In this document: in pieces, positions 31,007 through 39,352 of the stretch | How positions within the stretch are numbered: position 1 is the first letter of the stretch | How the letters are laid out: the number at the start of each line of letters is the position of its first letter | Source: Motiliproteus sp047622605 | GTDB taxonomy: Bacteria > Pseudomonadota > Gammaproteobacteria > Pseudomonadales > Balneatricaceae | Assembly: GCA_047622605.1 (NCBI GenBank) | Contig: JBLHND010000007.1 | Location: forward strand, 1-42,272 | Direction: 5' to 3' | Length of the DNA: 42,272 bases | Position numbers and translations under genes: made by a program | Notes under the pieces: model-generated | The model's input: only the letters and a program-made list of their open reading frames with translations | Database searches by the model: none | Told to the model about the DNA's origin: nothing

Positions 31007-32437
31007 TCAGCGTTTGGGCAACGCCAGATAGCGATCGATTCCCTGAATCCGGTCTTCGGGGTGGTGATTGACATAGATCACCGCCGTCTCGCTGCCCGCG
31101 CAGATCTTTTCGATCAAGGCCAGCACCAGTTGGCGGTTCATATCATCGAGCCCCAGGCAGGGCTCATCAAGAATCAATAGCGGCGGGTGTTTGACCATCG
31201 CCCGGGCGATCAGCAGCAGGCGCTGGTCACCATAGGAGAGCTTGTTAAACGGCTGATCGGCCCGCCCACTCATCCCCAGTAGCGCCAGCCACTGGTCGGC
31301 AATCTCTCGCTGACGGTCGGTCGCCTTGCTGTACAGGCCGATGCTGTCATAGAAGCCGGAGATGATCACATTACGCAATCCGGTGCCGACCCGGTACTCC
31401 CACTGCAGGGCGGTGGAGACATAACCGATAAACTGCTTGATCTGCCAGATACTCTCGCCACTGCCACGCTGAAACCCGAACACCCGGATATCGTTGCTAT
31501 AGCACTGCGGATGGTCGCCGGTAATCAGCGACAGCAGCCCGGTCTTACCGCAGCCGTTGGGCCCGCTGAGCTGCCAGTGCTGGTTCGGTTCGATGGTCCA
31601 GTCGAGCCGATCGATGATCGCAACATCCCCGTACTTGATACTGATGGCGCTGAGGCGCACCAGCGGCTGCGAGGGATCGAGCGCCGCAATCGCGGTGCCC
31701 GGGTCGGCGGGAGGCACCGCCAGCGCCGTGGTCTTGAGGTGCAACAGCTGATACAGCTCGGCATAGGCCCTGGCATCATCACGCCGCACCTGATGCCGCA
31801 ACTCGCCCTGATCCATATAGGCGATGTCGGTGATAAAGTCAGGAAACTCATCGAAACGATTCAGCACCAGGATCATCGGCACCGTATCGATCAGCCCGGT
31901 AAGATGCTGCTGCAGCAGCGCCAGGGTAGCGACATCCAGGCCATCGAAGGGCTCGTCCAGTAGCAGCAGTTGCGGCTTGCTGGCCAGTGCCCGAATCAGC
32001 ATCACCTTGCGTGACTCACCCGTGGAGAGCTTCCTGAAGGCCCGATCGAGCAGCCCGTCCAGACCGAACTTAGCGGCCAGCTCGGCCGCCAGTTCAGGAT
32101 CGGCGCAGTCGTGGTACAGGATCTCGCGCACCGGGGTGCCCAGCGAGATCACATCGAGGATGTCGGCATCATCTTTCTTACGCTCCGCCTCGATCAGCTC
32201 GGCCTGGGCCTCAAACGACACCACCCCCACTCGAGCAGGCAGGCCGTCGATACGGCCCGACAGCCGCGTGCCGACACCGGCCAGCACCGCCGCCAACGCC
32301 GACTTACCCGCGCCATTGGTGCCGGTGATCACCCAATGCTGCGCGGACGTTATCTCCCAACTGATGTTATTAAGCTGAAAACGGTCGTCGAAGTTAACCG
32401 TTAGATTGTCGAGCCGGATCGCTGGAAGATGAGTCAT
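31007..32437 (-). CDS. modF: ABC-type ATPase ModF (PhrA-like), two nucleotide-binding domains
   Basis: 476 residues (E. coli ModF 490). Domain 1: Walker A GTNGAGKSA near residue 39, signature LSTGESRK, Walker B LLLLDEPFDGLD. Domain 2: GPNGCGKTGLLSLITGDHPQ near 286, then YSNDIRVFGFQRGSGESIW, GYVSTALQWEYRV, signature LSYGDQRL and LLILDEPCLGLD. The middle of domain 2 matches E. coli ModF closely. No membrane segments. ModF is molybdate-linked by name, but its precise role is unsettled. It stands between ilvY and ilvC; a relation to the moaB-moeA genes is not shown. Confidence 0.92.
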   Translation of the reverse strand: MTHLPAIRLDNLTVNFDDRFQLNNISWEITSAQHWVITGTNGAGKSALAAVLAGVGTRLSGRIDGLPARVGVVSFEAQAELIEAERKKDDADILDVISLGTPVREILYHDCADPELAAELAAKFGLDGLLDRAFRKLSTGESRKVMLIRALASKPQLLLLDEPFDGLDVATLALLQQHLTGLIDTVPMILVLNRFDEFPDFITDIAYMDQGELRHQVRRDDARAYAELYQLLHLKTTALAVPPADPGTAIAALDPSQPLVRLSAISIKYGDVAIIDRLDWTIEPNQHWQLSGPNGCGKTGLLSLITGDHPQCYSNDIRVFGFQRGSGESIWQIKQFIGYVSTALQWEYRVGTGLRNVIISGFYDSIGLYSKATDRQREIADQWLALLGMSGRADQPFNKLSYGDQRLLLIARAMVKHPPLLILDEPCLGLDDMNRQLVLALIEKICAGSETAVIYVNHHPEDRIQGIDRYLALPKR

Positions 32438-32466
32438 GGCAGTTCGACCTATATTTAGAAGTTTCG

Positions 32467-32597
32467 CCGCTCCTGCGCATTGGCTACAGGGACGTAGCTC
32501 TGCCGTTGTTGTCGGGAACTGACAACGGCCCCCGCCCGCGGCATACGACCGCTAGGGACGGCGGAAGTGCAGTTTTTGCAGGAGCAAAAAACTGCAC
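32467..32597. repeat. Inverted partial REP copy D and an AT-rich hairpin upstream of modF
   Basis: GCTACAGGGACGTAGC near 32482 is the complement of the GCTACGTCCCTGTAG part of the dispersed element. GTGCAGTTTTTGC (32567-32579) and GCAAAAAACTGCAC (32584-32597) make a strong hairpin. Both lie in the 250-bp gap between modF and ilvC. Confidence 0.6.
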
Positions 32598-32612
32598 GTA
32601 CGTCCTGTACAT

Positions 32613-32641
32613 AAAAAAGCCAGGATCTAATCCTGGCTTTT
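32613..32641 (-). terminator. Intrinsic terminator of ilvC
   Basis: AAAAGCCAGGAT and ATCCTGGCTTTT pair perfectly around CTA. On the minus strand the stem is followed by a T6 run, about 50 bp past the ilvC stop. The plus-strand read has a T-run too, so it may work both ways. Confidence 0.9.
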
Positions 32642-32690
32642 AGAGGACGTTAGCGGCCTGCACGTTGATGCAAGCCGTGAACAGATCGCC

Positions 32691-34166
32691 TTAGACGATC
32701 TGTTTCATGTCCGCCATGTAACCGCGTAGCAGGCTACCGATCGCTTCGACCGGGTGGCTGCGCAGGGCACTGTTGACTTCAATCAGGCGGGCGTTATCCA
32801 CACCTTGGTCGTCCAGCGCCAGACCACGACCGATGACATCGGTATCGATCTTCGTCATAAAGTCAGCCAGCAAGGGCAAACAGGCGTGGTTGTACAGGTA
32901 GCAACCGTACTCGGCGGTGTCAGAGATAGTAGCGTTCATCTCGTACAGCTTCTTGCGGGCGATGGTGTTGGCGATCAGTGGCGTCTCGTGCAGTGACTCG
33001 TAGTACGCAGAATCGGCGACGATGCCGGCAGAAGTCATGGTCTCGAACGCCAGCTCAACACCGGCTTTAACCATCGCCACCATGAGGATGCCGTGGTCGA
33101 AGTATTCCTGTTCGGAGATCTCGACATCGCCCGCCGGGGTCTTCTCGAAGGCGGTCTCGGCCGTCTCGGCGCGCCAGCCTAGCAGGTTGACATCATCGTT
33201 AGCCCAGTCTGCCATCATGGTGCGGGAGAAGGTGCCGTCGATGATATCGTCCTGGTGCTTGTTGTACAGCGGACGCATGATCAGTTTCAGCTCTTCGGCC
33301 AGATCGAACGCCTTGATCTTGGCTGGGTTAGACAGACGATCCAGCATGTTGGTCACGCCGCCGTATTTCAGCGCTTCGGTGATGGTTTCCCAGCCGTACT
33401 GAATCAGCTTGGAGGCATAACCCGCATCGACACCCTTGGCGATCATCTTATCGAAGCATAACAGCGAACCGGTCTGCAGCATGCCGCACAGAATGGTCTG
33501 CTCGCCCATCAGGTCAGATTTAACTTCGGCGATAAACGAAGACATCAGCACGCCTGCCTTATGACCGCCGGTACCGACCGCGTAGGCCTTGGCCAGCGCC
33601 AGACCCTGACCCTGGGGATCGTTAGCTTCGTGAACGGCGATCAGGGTCGGCACACCAAAACCACGCACGTATTCGGCCCGTACTTCAGAACCGGGGCACT
33701 TAGGAGCGACCATGATCACGGTCAGGTCATCACGGATCTTCATTCCCTCTTCGACGATGTTGAAACCGTGCGAATAGGAGAGGCAGGCGCCCTGCTTCAT
33801 CAGCGGCATGATGGCCGTGATAACCGGCGTGTGCTGCTTATCGGGGGTCAGGTTCAGGACCACATCGGCGCTCGGAATCAATTCTTCGTAAGTACCGACG
33901 GTAAAGCCGTTCTCGGTCGCGTTCTTCCACGACTGGCGCTGCTCGTCGATCGCTGCCTGACGCAGCGTATAGGACACGTCCAGGCCACTGTCACGCAGGT
34001 TCAAGCCCTGATTCAGGCCCTGAGCACCGCAACCGATAATTACCAGTTTCTTGCCTTTAAGAGCCGTAACTCCGTCGCCGAACTCATCCAGGCCCATAAA
34101 ACGGCACTTGGCCAGCTGCGCCAGTTGCTCACGCAGCGGCAAGGTGTTGAAGTAATTGTTAGCCAT
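32691..34166 (-). CDS. ilvC: Ketol-acid reductoisomerase, class II (long form)
   Basis: 491 residues, the same as the E. coli enzyme and unlike the 338-residue class I form of Pseudomonas. Isomerises and reduces acetolactate or acetohydroxybutyrate in valine, isoleucine and (through ketoisovalerate) pantothenate synthesis. MANNYFNTLPLREQLAQLAK starts the chain; the NADPH motif GCGAQGLNQG is near residue 45; VMVAPKCPGSEVR, GVPTLIAVH, AEVKSDLMGEQTILCGML and ESLHETPLIANTIARK mark the two duplicated metal-binding knots. A good terminator follows and an IlvY-type palindrome lies upstream. Confidence 0.97.
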   Translation of the reverse strand: MANNYFNTLPLREQLAQLAKCRFMGLDEFGDGVTALKGKKLVIIGCGAQGLNQGLNLRDSGLDVSYTLRQAAIDEQRQSWKNATENGFTVGTYEELIPSADVVLNLTPDKQHTPVITAIMPLMKQGACLSYSHGFNIVEEGMKIRDDLTVIMVAPKCPGSEVRAEYVRGFGVPTLIAVHEANDPQGQGLALAKAYAVGTGGHKAGVLMSSFIAEVKSDLMGEQTILCGMLQTGSLLCFDKMIAKGVDAGYASKLIQYGWETITEALKYGGVTNMLDRLSNPAKIKAFDLAEELKLIMRPLYNKHQDDIIDGTFSRTMMADWANDDVNLLGWRAETAETAFEKTPAGDVEISEQEYFDHGILMVAMVKAGVELAFETMTSAGIVADSAYYESLHETPLIANTIARKKLYEMNATISDTAEYGCYLYNHACLPLLADFMTKIDTDVIGRGLALDDQGVDNARLIEVNSALRSHPVEAIGSLLRGYMADMKQIV

Positions 34167-34289
34167 AATCGAAAATTCCGTGTGGTGATGTTTTAGCGCT
34201 GAGGCAAAACAGCACCTGTTCAGGGGGCGATTCTGAAGTCACCCTCAAAATCGAATGACGCTACTCTATCGAAGCCTGCACCTTTCGTA

Positions 34290-34328
34290 AATTGATATAT
34301 ACGCACTTTAGCGTTGCAGTTATTGCAA
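34290..34328 (-). promoter_or_regulatory. Candidate IlvY-controlled promoter of ilvC
   Basis: TTGCA and TGCAA are spaced 5 bp at 34314-34328, a 15-bp palindrome of LysR-box size. Downstream on the minus strand is a TATATA-type -10 near 34295-34300 with no good -35, as expected of an activated promoter. It lies about 150 bp before the ilvC ATG. Confidence 0.5.
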
Positions 34329-34753
34329 TACAACCGGAGCCGTAGTGCGCTGACAGCGAGTCATACGCAGAGGCGGACACGAAGATCTCGGCGTTCGACA
34401 GGCTGCCAGGGGCTCAGTATCCTTAGCCCGTACTCCGACTGCTTTGGACGCCGTACAAACTCCTGCCACCCGCGGGTTAATCGTGCTAGTGTAGTGTGCT
34501 AGTGTGGCATTAGTGTGGCCGAAACGACCTCCTGGCCATCGAAAGCTGGCGGCTTCGCCTCAAGCGCCGGCCAGCACTTCTACCGATATTTATAGCGCAT
34601 CAAATTTGATCAGATGATTCTCAACAATCACAAATCAGAGAATCTATCTGGGTATGTCCTGTAATGCTGGCGAGAACCGTCCGACCCCGCAACGCGCTTG
34701 CAGAGGCATAGCAACAGGCCAGTGTTTTCCCTGCCCGAGTACCCGAGGTAGTC
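34329..34753. other. Gap between ilvC and the binding-protein gene
   Basis: No gene seen. It contains GTGCTAGTGT twice close together (near 34485-34506) followed by GGCATTAGTGTGGC, and GC-rich imperfect hairpins near 34540-34580. No sharp promoter for the plus-strand gene. Confidence 0.4.
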
Positions 34754-35914
34754 ATGTCCCTTATAAGCAACCGCGTTCGTAACTCCAGCACCCCCGGCCT
34801 GCTGGTAATGCTGTGCCTGCTAACCCTCTGCACACCCGCCCTGGCCGCCAAACGCATCACCTTTATCAATCCTGGCTTTGAAGCCGAGGGGTTCTGGATG
34901 AAGGTATCCGCCACCATGCAGGCGGCCGCCGACAGCCTCGGCTTTGAACTGGAGATCCTGTACTCCGACCGGCAGTGGCCGAAGATGGTGGAAAACGGCA
35001 CCCGGGTGCTCGCCCGGGCCGAGCTGCCCGATTACCTGATTCTAGTTAACGAACACCAGCAGGCACCCGCGCTGCTGCAGCTAGCAGAGCAACGCGGAGT
35101 CAAGACCCTGCTCCTGCTTAACAGCCTGACTCCGGAACAAACCCAAACGCTGGGCCAACCACGCCAGGCGCTGAGCCACTGGCTGGGCAGCCTGACGCCC
35201 GACAATGAAATTGCCGGCTACCAGATCGCCACCTCTGTCATCGATAAAGCCACCCAGCTGGGACTCGCCAAGAAGGACCGGATCCACCTGCTTGCCCTGG
35301 CCGGTGATTTCAAGACCCCCGCCTCCCTCGGACGGCTTAAGGGCCTGCAACGCGCCCTTGAAGATCGCCCCAACGCCCTGCTTGAGCGCCGCTTCACCGT
35401 CAACTGGTCCCAAGACAAGGCTTATCGGCAGACTCAATTGTGGCTGCAGAGTCAAGGCCAGCTCGATGCGGTCTGGGCCGCCAACGACCCTATCGCCCTC
35501 GGGGCTATCAAGGCACTGCGTGAGGCCGGACGTACCCCCGGCAAAGATGTCAGCGTAGCCGGGCTGAACTGGTCCCCCGAGGCACTGCAGCTGGTCAAAA
35601 GCGGCGCCATGACCCTGACCCACGGGGGCCATTTCCTGGCGGGCGCCTGGAGTCTGGTGCTGCTGTACGATTATGATCAGGGACTCGACTTCGTCACGCC
35701 AGGCTCTGGCGCAGGCTCTGGGGCTGAGGTTCACTTTCCGATGACCGCGATCGATCAAACCAATGTTGGGGCTTACCTGAGTGCCCTGGGTGACGGCGAC
35801 TGGAGCAAGATCGACTTCAAACGGTTCAGCCGTCAGCTCAATCCTCAACAACAGCCACAACGGGCAGGTTACGACTTTTCGATGGCCGCACTACTCCGAG
35901 CGGTTAAGGACTGA
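34754..35914 (+). CDS. Periplasmic substrate-binding protein (sugar-type, LacI/PBP-I fold)
   Basis: 386 residues. A signal peptide ends near residue 31 (LLVMLCLLTLCTPALA-A). The mature part starts KRITFINPGFEAEGFWMKVS and resembles type I periplasmic binding proteins: DYLILVNEHQQAPALLQLAE, GDFKTPASLGRLKGLQRALE, and VWAANDPIALGAIKALREAG near residue 236 (the usual N-D motif). No ABC permease or ATPase gene is next to it. Instead its TGA is 4 bp before a membrane diguanylate cyclase, suggesting that it senses a ligand and signals through that protein. Ligand unknown. Confidence 0.83.
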   Translation: MSLISNRVRNSSTPGLLVMLCLLTLCTPALAAKRITFINPGFEAEGFWMKVSATMQAAADSLGFELEILYSDRQWPKMVENGTRVLARAELPDYLILVNEHQQAPALLQLAEQRGVKTLLLLNSLTPEQTQTLGQPRQALSHWLGSLTPDNEIAGYQIATSVIDKATQLGLAKKDRIHLLALAGDFKTPASLGRLKGLQRALEDRPNALLERRFTVNWSQDKAYRQTQLWLQSQGQLDAVWAANDPIALGAIKALREAGRTPGKDVSVAGLNWSPEALQLVKSGAMTLTHGGHFLAGAWSLVLLYDYDQGLDFVTPGSGAGSGAEVHFPMTAIDQTNVGAYLSALGDGDWSKIDFKRFSRQLNPQQQPQRAGYDFSMAALLRAVKD

Positions 35915-35918
35915 GCGC

Positions 35919-37844
35919 ATGTCTATTATCGACCCCCCGCCCAGCCAGACCGAGCCGCCGCAGCTTACGCAGCGCCTAGCCTATCGCCAGGCCAAATGGG
36001 CGGTACTGCTGGCCTTCTCGCTCGGATTGTTCTTCAGCGGCCTACAGATCTACTGGGACTATCAGGCCCAGTCGCGATCATTTCAGAACGGGGTTACTGA
36101 TCATCTCAGCACCCTGACGCAGCCGGCGACCGAGGCACTCTGGTACCTGAACGAGGATCTGGCCAAAGGGGTGATCGACGGCCTATTCGGCTTCGAGGCA
36201 GTAATCCAGGGCGCCATCGTCAACGAGGCCGGGTTTGTTCTGGCCAGCCAGAGCAAACCCTCCCATTCCCACCCCCACCCCCTCGCCTGGCTGATTGAGC
36301 TGCTGTTCGGCACGACCCGCCAAATCGAGCAACCGCTGGTGCTTGAGGAAGACGGGCAGCGCTCCCTGATCGGCCAACTACGGATCACGGTGGACCCTCA
36401 CACCCACGGGATCGCCTTTGTTGACCGGGCGACCGCGACCCTGCTCACCGGACTGCTCCGCAACCTGATTCTGGCGATCGGCCTGATGCTGCTGTTCTAC
36501 TATAACTTCACTCGCCAGATACTCGACATCTCCGCCTTTCTGACCCAACTGGACCCCTCCAACCCTCATACTCGACCCTTACTGACCCACAAGAACCACC
36601 GTCGCGACGAGCTTGGCCAGCTGGTGCGCGCCACCAACTCGCTGATCTGCTCGGTGAGCAACCACTGGTGCCAGCGCCAAGAGGCCGAGCAAGCCCTGCA
36701 AGAGACCAATCATAACCTCGAACAGACGGTAGAGGTCCGCACTCAGGAGTTACAGGCCGCCCTCCAGGAGCTGACGCAGCAGAATACCCACGTCCGCTTG
36801 CTGGGCCAGGTCGCGGCCATCGCTAATACCGAATCGGACCCCGACAGTGCCCTGCGCCTGAGCTTGGAACAGCTGATGTTCGCCTACAACGGCCACCGCG
36901 GCCTGGTGCTCCGGTACGGAGACTGGGCCGCCGACACATCCGTCAGCGACTACCAGCCTGCGCCCCGCCAACAGGAGCAGGAGCAGCCGACGATCGAGCT
37001 GACGCCATTGCCACGAGGATTAACCTCTGCCGAGCGCCAGACTCTGAAGCGATTCCGGCAAGCGACCCTGATCAGCTGGCCCCCTCAGGGTGAGGCGAAG
37101 CGCAACAGCCACGGTCCCACCACGGCCCGCCTGCTGAAAAACCAGGATGACGATACCCTGCTCATCATTGTCGTAAAACTGGGCACGGAGATCGTGGCCA
37201 GACTGGCGATCTTTGTTGCTCAACCCCCCAGTCGACACCAGGAGACCGAAGCGGTCCTCGATAACATCGGTAGCCAGCTGGCACTGGTGTTCGAACGCCA
37301 GCAACACGAGCACCGGCTGCAGACGCTGGCAACGACCGACCCACTGACTGGCATTCTCAATCGCCGTGCCTTCGAAGAACGTGCCAAACTCGAGTTTCAG
37401 CGCGCCCGTCGCCATCACAGCAAACTGGCCCTGATCATGTTCGACGTCGATGATTTCAAAAGGATAAACGACACCTACGGCCATGCTGTCGGCGACCGAG
37501 TGTTGGTCCAGTTAGCCCAGACGACCCTCCTACAGTTACGCAACACCGATATTTTCGGGCGTATCGGTGGGGAGGAGTTTGCACTGGTACTACCCGAGTG
37601 CGGCATCGACACCGTATGGGAGGTCGCCGAGAGGATCCGCAAGGCCTGTCAAGTGCAATCCCTCGAGGTAGAGGGCCACCGCGTCAGCATCAGTCTGGGG
37701 ATTACGTTACTGGCCACGCCGGACAGCGGTATCGAAGAACTCCTCTACAGAGCCGATACGGCGCAATATCGAGCGAAGCAATCTGGAAAGAACCGTACCT
37801 GGATCTACGCGTCAAATCACGAAGAACCCCAGCCTCTGCTCTGA
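35919..37844 (+). CDS. Membrane-bound diguanylate cyclase with periplasmic sensor and GAF-like domain
   Basis: 641 residues from the ATG at 35919 (AAGGA 9 bases upstream). Makes cyclic di-GMP from GTP. Membrane segment 27-48, a periplasmic domain of about 125 residues (LSTLTQPATEALWYLNEDLA), second segment about 172-194, a HAMP-like or coiled-coil linker to about 285, a GAF-like stretch (about 290-455), then the GGDEF domain from about 475: LTGILNRRAFEE, FDVDDFKRINDTYGHAVGD and active site GGEEF near 550. An RxxD inhibitory site (RNTD) lies five residues before it, so product feedback is likely. Operon with the binding protein upstream. Confidence 0.92.
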   Translation: MSIIDPPPSQTEPPQLTQRLAYRQAKWAVLLAFSLGLFFSGLQIYWDYQAQSRSFQNGVTDHLSTLTQPATEALWYLNEDLAKGVIDGLFGFEAVIQGAIVNEAGFVLASQSKPSHSHPHPLAWLIELLFGTTRQIEQPLVLEEDGQRSLIGQLRITVDPHTHGIAFVDRATATLLTGLLRNLILAIGLMLLFYYNFTRQILDISAFLTQLDPSNPHTRPLLTHKNHRRDELGQLVRATNSLICSVSNHWCQRQEAEQALQETNHNLEQTVEVRTQELQAALQELTQQNTHVRLLGQVAAIANTESDPDSALRLSLEQLMFAYNGHRGLVLRYGDWAADTSVSDYQPAPRQQEQEQPTIELTPLPRGLTSAERQTLKRFRQATLISWPPQGEAKRNSHGPTTARLLKNQDDDTLLIIVVKLGTEIVARLAIFVAQPPSRHQETEAVLDNIGSQLALVFERQQHEHRLQTLATTDPLTGILNRRAFEERAKLEFQRARRHHSKLALIMFDVDDFKRINDTYGHAVGDRVLVQLAQTTLLQLRNTDIFGRIGGEEFALVLPECGIDTVWEVAERIRKACQVQSLEVEGHRVSISLGITLLATPDSGIEELLYRADTAQYRAKQSGKNRTWIYASNHEEPQPLL

Positions 37845-37872
37845 TCATACAGGGTGATTCTTTTGTAGGTTA

Positions 37873-37945
37873 GCCGTTGAGCGCTCTTGCATGAACGGCA
37901 CTGCTACGTCCCTGTAGTTCGGGTTTCAATCTGACAATAGCGGCT
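37873..37945 (+). repeat. Dispersed REP-like element, copy C
   Basis: GCCGTTGA and TGAACGGC around an 11-base loop, then GCTACGTCCCTGTAGTTCGG and a TTTCAATCTGACAATAG tail that runs over the last codons of tesA. It sits between the convergent GGDEF gene and tesA. Confidence 0.7.
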
Positions 37946-38612
37946 GCAACGCCAGCCAACTATTGTCGAGCAGACGCTGCTGCGCCAGCTGATTGGGATG
38001 CAGCCCATCGTTCTGCATCAATTCAGGCACCCCGCCGACCCCCTCCAGCAGAAACGGCAGATAAGCACTCCCGGCACCATCGGCGGCCGAGCGGAACAGC
38101 TCAAAAAACCCCTCGCTGTAACGCGAACCGTAGTTCGGCGGAATCCGCATCCCCAGCAACAGCACTCGAGCACCCGCCTGTTGGCCCTGTTTAATCAGGC
38201 GCGTCAGGTTCGACTCTATCTGAGCCAGCGGCGCGCCGCGCAGGCCATCGTTGGCGCCCAGTTCGATCAACAGAATCTGCGGACGGTAGTCTTGCAACAG
38301 TCGCGGCAGCCGGCTCAGGCCACCATTGGTGGTATCACCACTGATCGAGGCATTGATCACCCTGAACCCCGAGCCCTGAACCACTAAGCGGCGTTGCAGC
38401 AAGCTGACCCAGCCCTGCTGAGGTTCCAGACCGTAACCGGCACTGATACTATCACCGAGAACTAACAGCACCGGCGAGGGTCTACTCTTACTCAATCCTA
38501 GGATCTCATTGGCGGCAAGAGCCGTCACCGACGCTGTCGTCAGCACTAGAAAAAGTGCCAGAGAAAGTACCCGAGCCAGCATTCGAGCCAGCATTCGAGC
38601 CAACACCCGCAT
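37926..38612 (-). CDS. tesA: Arylesterase/thioesterase TesA (GDSL family)
   Basis: 228 residues from the ATG at 38612. A TTG at 38642 would add ten residues and has the better ribosome site (GAGGAG, 7 bases), but it would overlap the divergent ybbA start; the choice is open. Signal peptide with basic start (RVLARMLARMLAR, from a 12-bp repeat) and core VLSLALFLVLTTASVTALA. SGNH hydrolase blocks: LLVLGDSISAGYGL (nucleophile Ser), ISGDTTNGGLSRLP, IELGANDGLRG, and catalytic D-x-x-H in NDGLHPN near the end. Periplasmic. Divergent from ybbA-ybbP, the same arrangement as in E. coli. Confidence 0.92.
   Translation of the reverse strand: MRVLARMLARMLARVLSLALFLVLTTASVTALAANEILGLSKSRPSPVLLVLGDSISAGYGLEPQQGWVSLLQRRLVVQGSGFRVINASISGDTTNGGLSRLPRLLQDYRPQILLIELGANDGLRGAPLAQIESNLTRLIKQGQQAGARVLLLGMRIPPNYGSRYSEGFFELFRSAADGAGSAYLPFLLEGVGGVPELMQNDGLHPNQLAQQRLLDNSWLALQPLLSD
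38572..38607. repeat. Three 12-bp tandem repeats in the tesA signal peptide
   Basis: CGAGCCAGCATT twice and CGAGCCAACACC, in frame, coding on the minus strand for (M/V)-L-A-R units. Confidence 0.9.
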
Positions 38613-38629
38613 CGAGCCTAACTGTAACC

Positions 38630-39352
38630 ATGAACGAGCCAAATAGTCTCTCCTCAGTAAGCGCCTCCCCCAGCATTCGGGTCAGCAACCTGCACCATAG
38701 GGTTGCTGCCAGGCAGGGTGAACTTGCTATTCTCAGCGGCCTCGACCTTGAGGTCAAGCCAGGCGAAAGTGTGGCTATTCTGGGGGCCTCAGGGTCGGGA
38801 AAATCGACCCTGCTGGGACTGCTGGCCGGACTGGACCGTGCCAGCAGCGGCCAGATCGAACTTAATGGCCAGGCGCTCGAAGGGCTCGACGAAGATCAGC
38901 GCGCCCGGTTACGCAGCGCCTGCGTCGGCTTTGTGTTCCAGAATTTTCAGCTGCTGCCCGCCCTCACCGCGCTCGAGAATGTGATGCTACCCCTAGAGCT
39001 TAAGGGCGACCCCCAGGCCAGAACCGTGGCCAGCCAACTGCTCCAACGGGTCGGACTCCAGGCCCGACTCGAGCATACCCCGCTGCAGCTCTCCGGTGGC
39101 GAGCAGCAGCGGGTGGCGATTGCCCGCGCCTTCGCGGCTAGGCCCTCGATACTGTTCGCAGACGAACCCACCGGCAATCTCGACCGCCACACCGGCGAAA
39201 AGGTGATAGCGCTGCTGTTCGACCTCAATATAGAACAAGGCTGCACCCTGATCCTGGTCACCCACGATACCCAGCTTGCCGCGCGCTGCCAACGCCGGCT
39301 GGAGCTGGTCGACGGCCAGCTGTTCGAAGCCGCCGGGGCTACCCAGGTATGA
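38630..39352 (+). CDS. ybbA: ABC transporter ATP-binding protein YbbA
   Basis: 240 residues from the ATG at 38630 (MNEPNSLSSVSASPSIRVSN); a longer frame upstream runs over tesA and is not used. LolD/MacB-type ATPase: Walker A GASGSGKSTLLGLLAGLD, Q-loop FQNFQLLPALTALENVMLPL, signature LSGGEQQRVAIARAF, Walker B ILFADEPTGNLD, His loop LVTHD. It forms an exporter-type complex with the permease that overlaps it by ATGA. Substrate unknown; the E. coli pair is linked to tesA by position only. Confidence 0.93.
   Translation: MNEPNSLSSVSASPSIRVSNLHHRVAARQGELAILSGLDLEVKPGESVAILGASGSGKSTLLGLLAGLDRASSGQIELNGQALEGLDEDQRARLRSACVGFVFQNFQLLPALTALENVMLPLELKGDPQARTVASQLLQRVGLQARLEHTPLQLSGGEQQRVAIARAFAARPSILFADEPTGNLDRHTGEKVIALLFDLNIEQGCTLILVTHDTQLAARCQRRLELVDGQLFEAAGATQV

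Noticed and set aside
38555..38629. Upstream extension of ybbA
   Set aside because: It is the antisense of the tesA signal-peptide repeat (F-E-P-A units) and unlike other YbbA starts.
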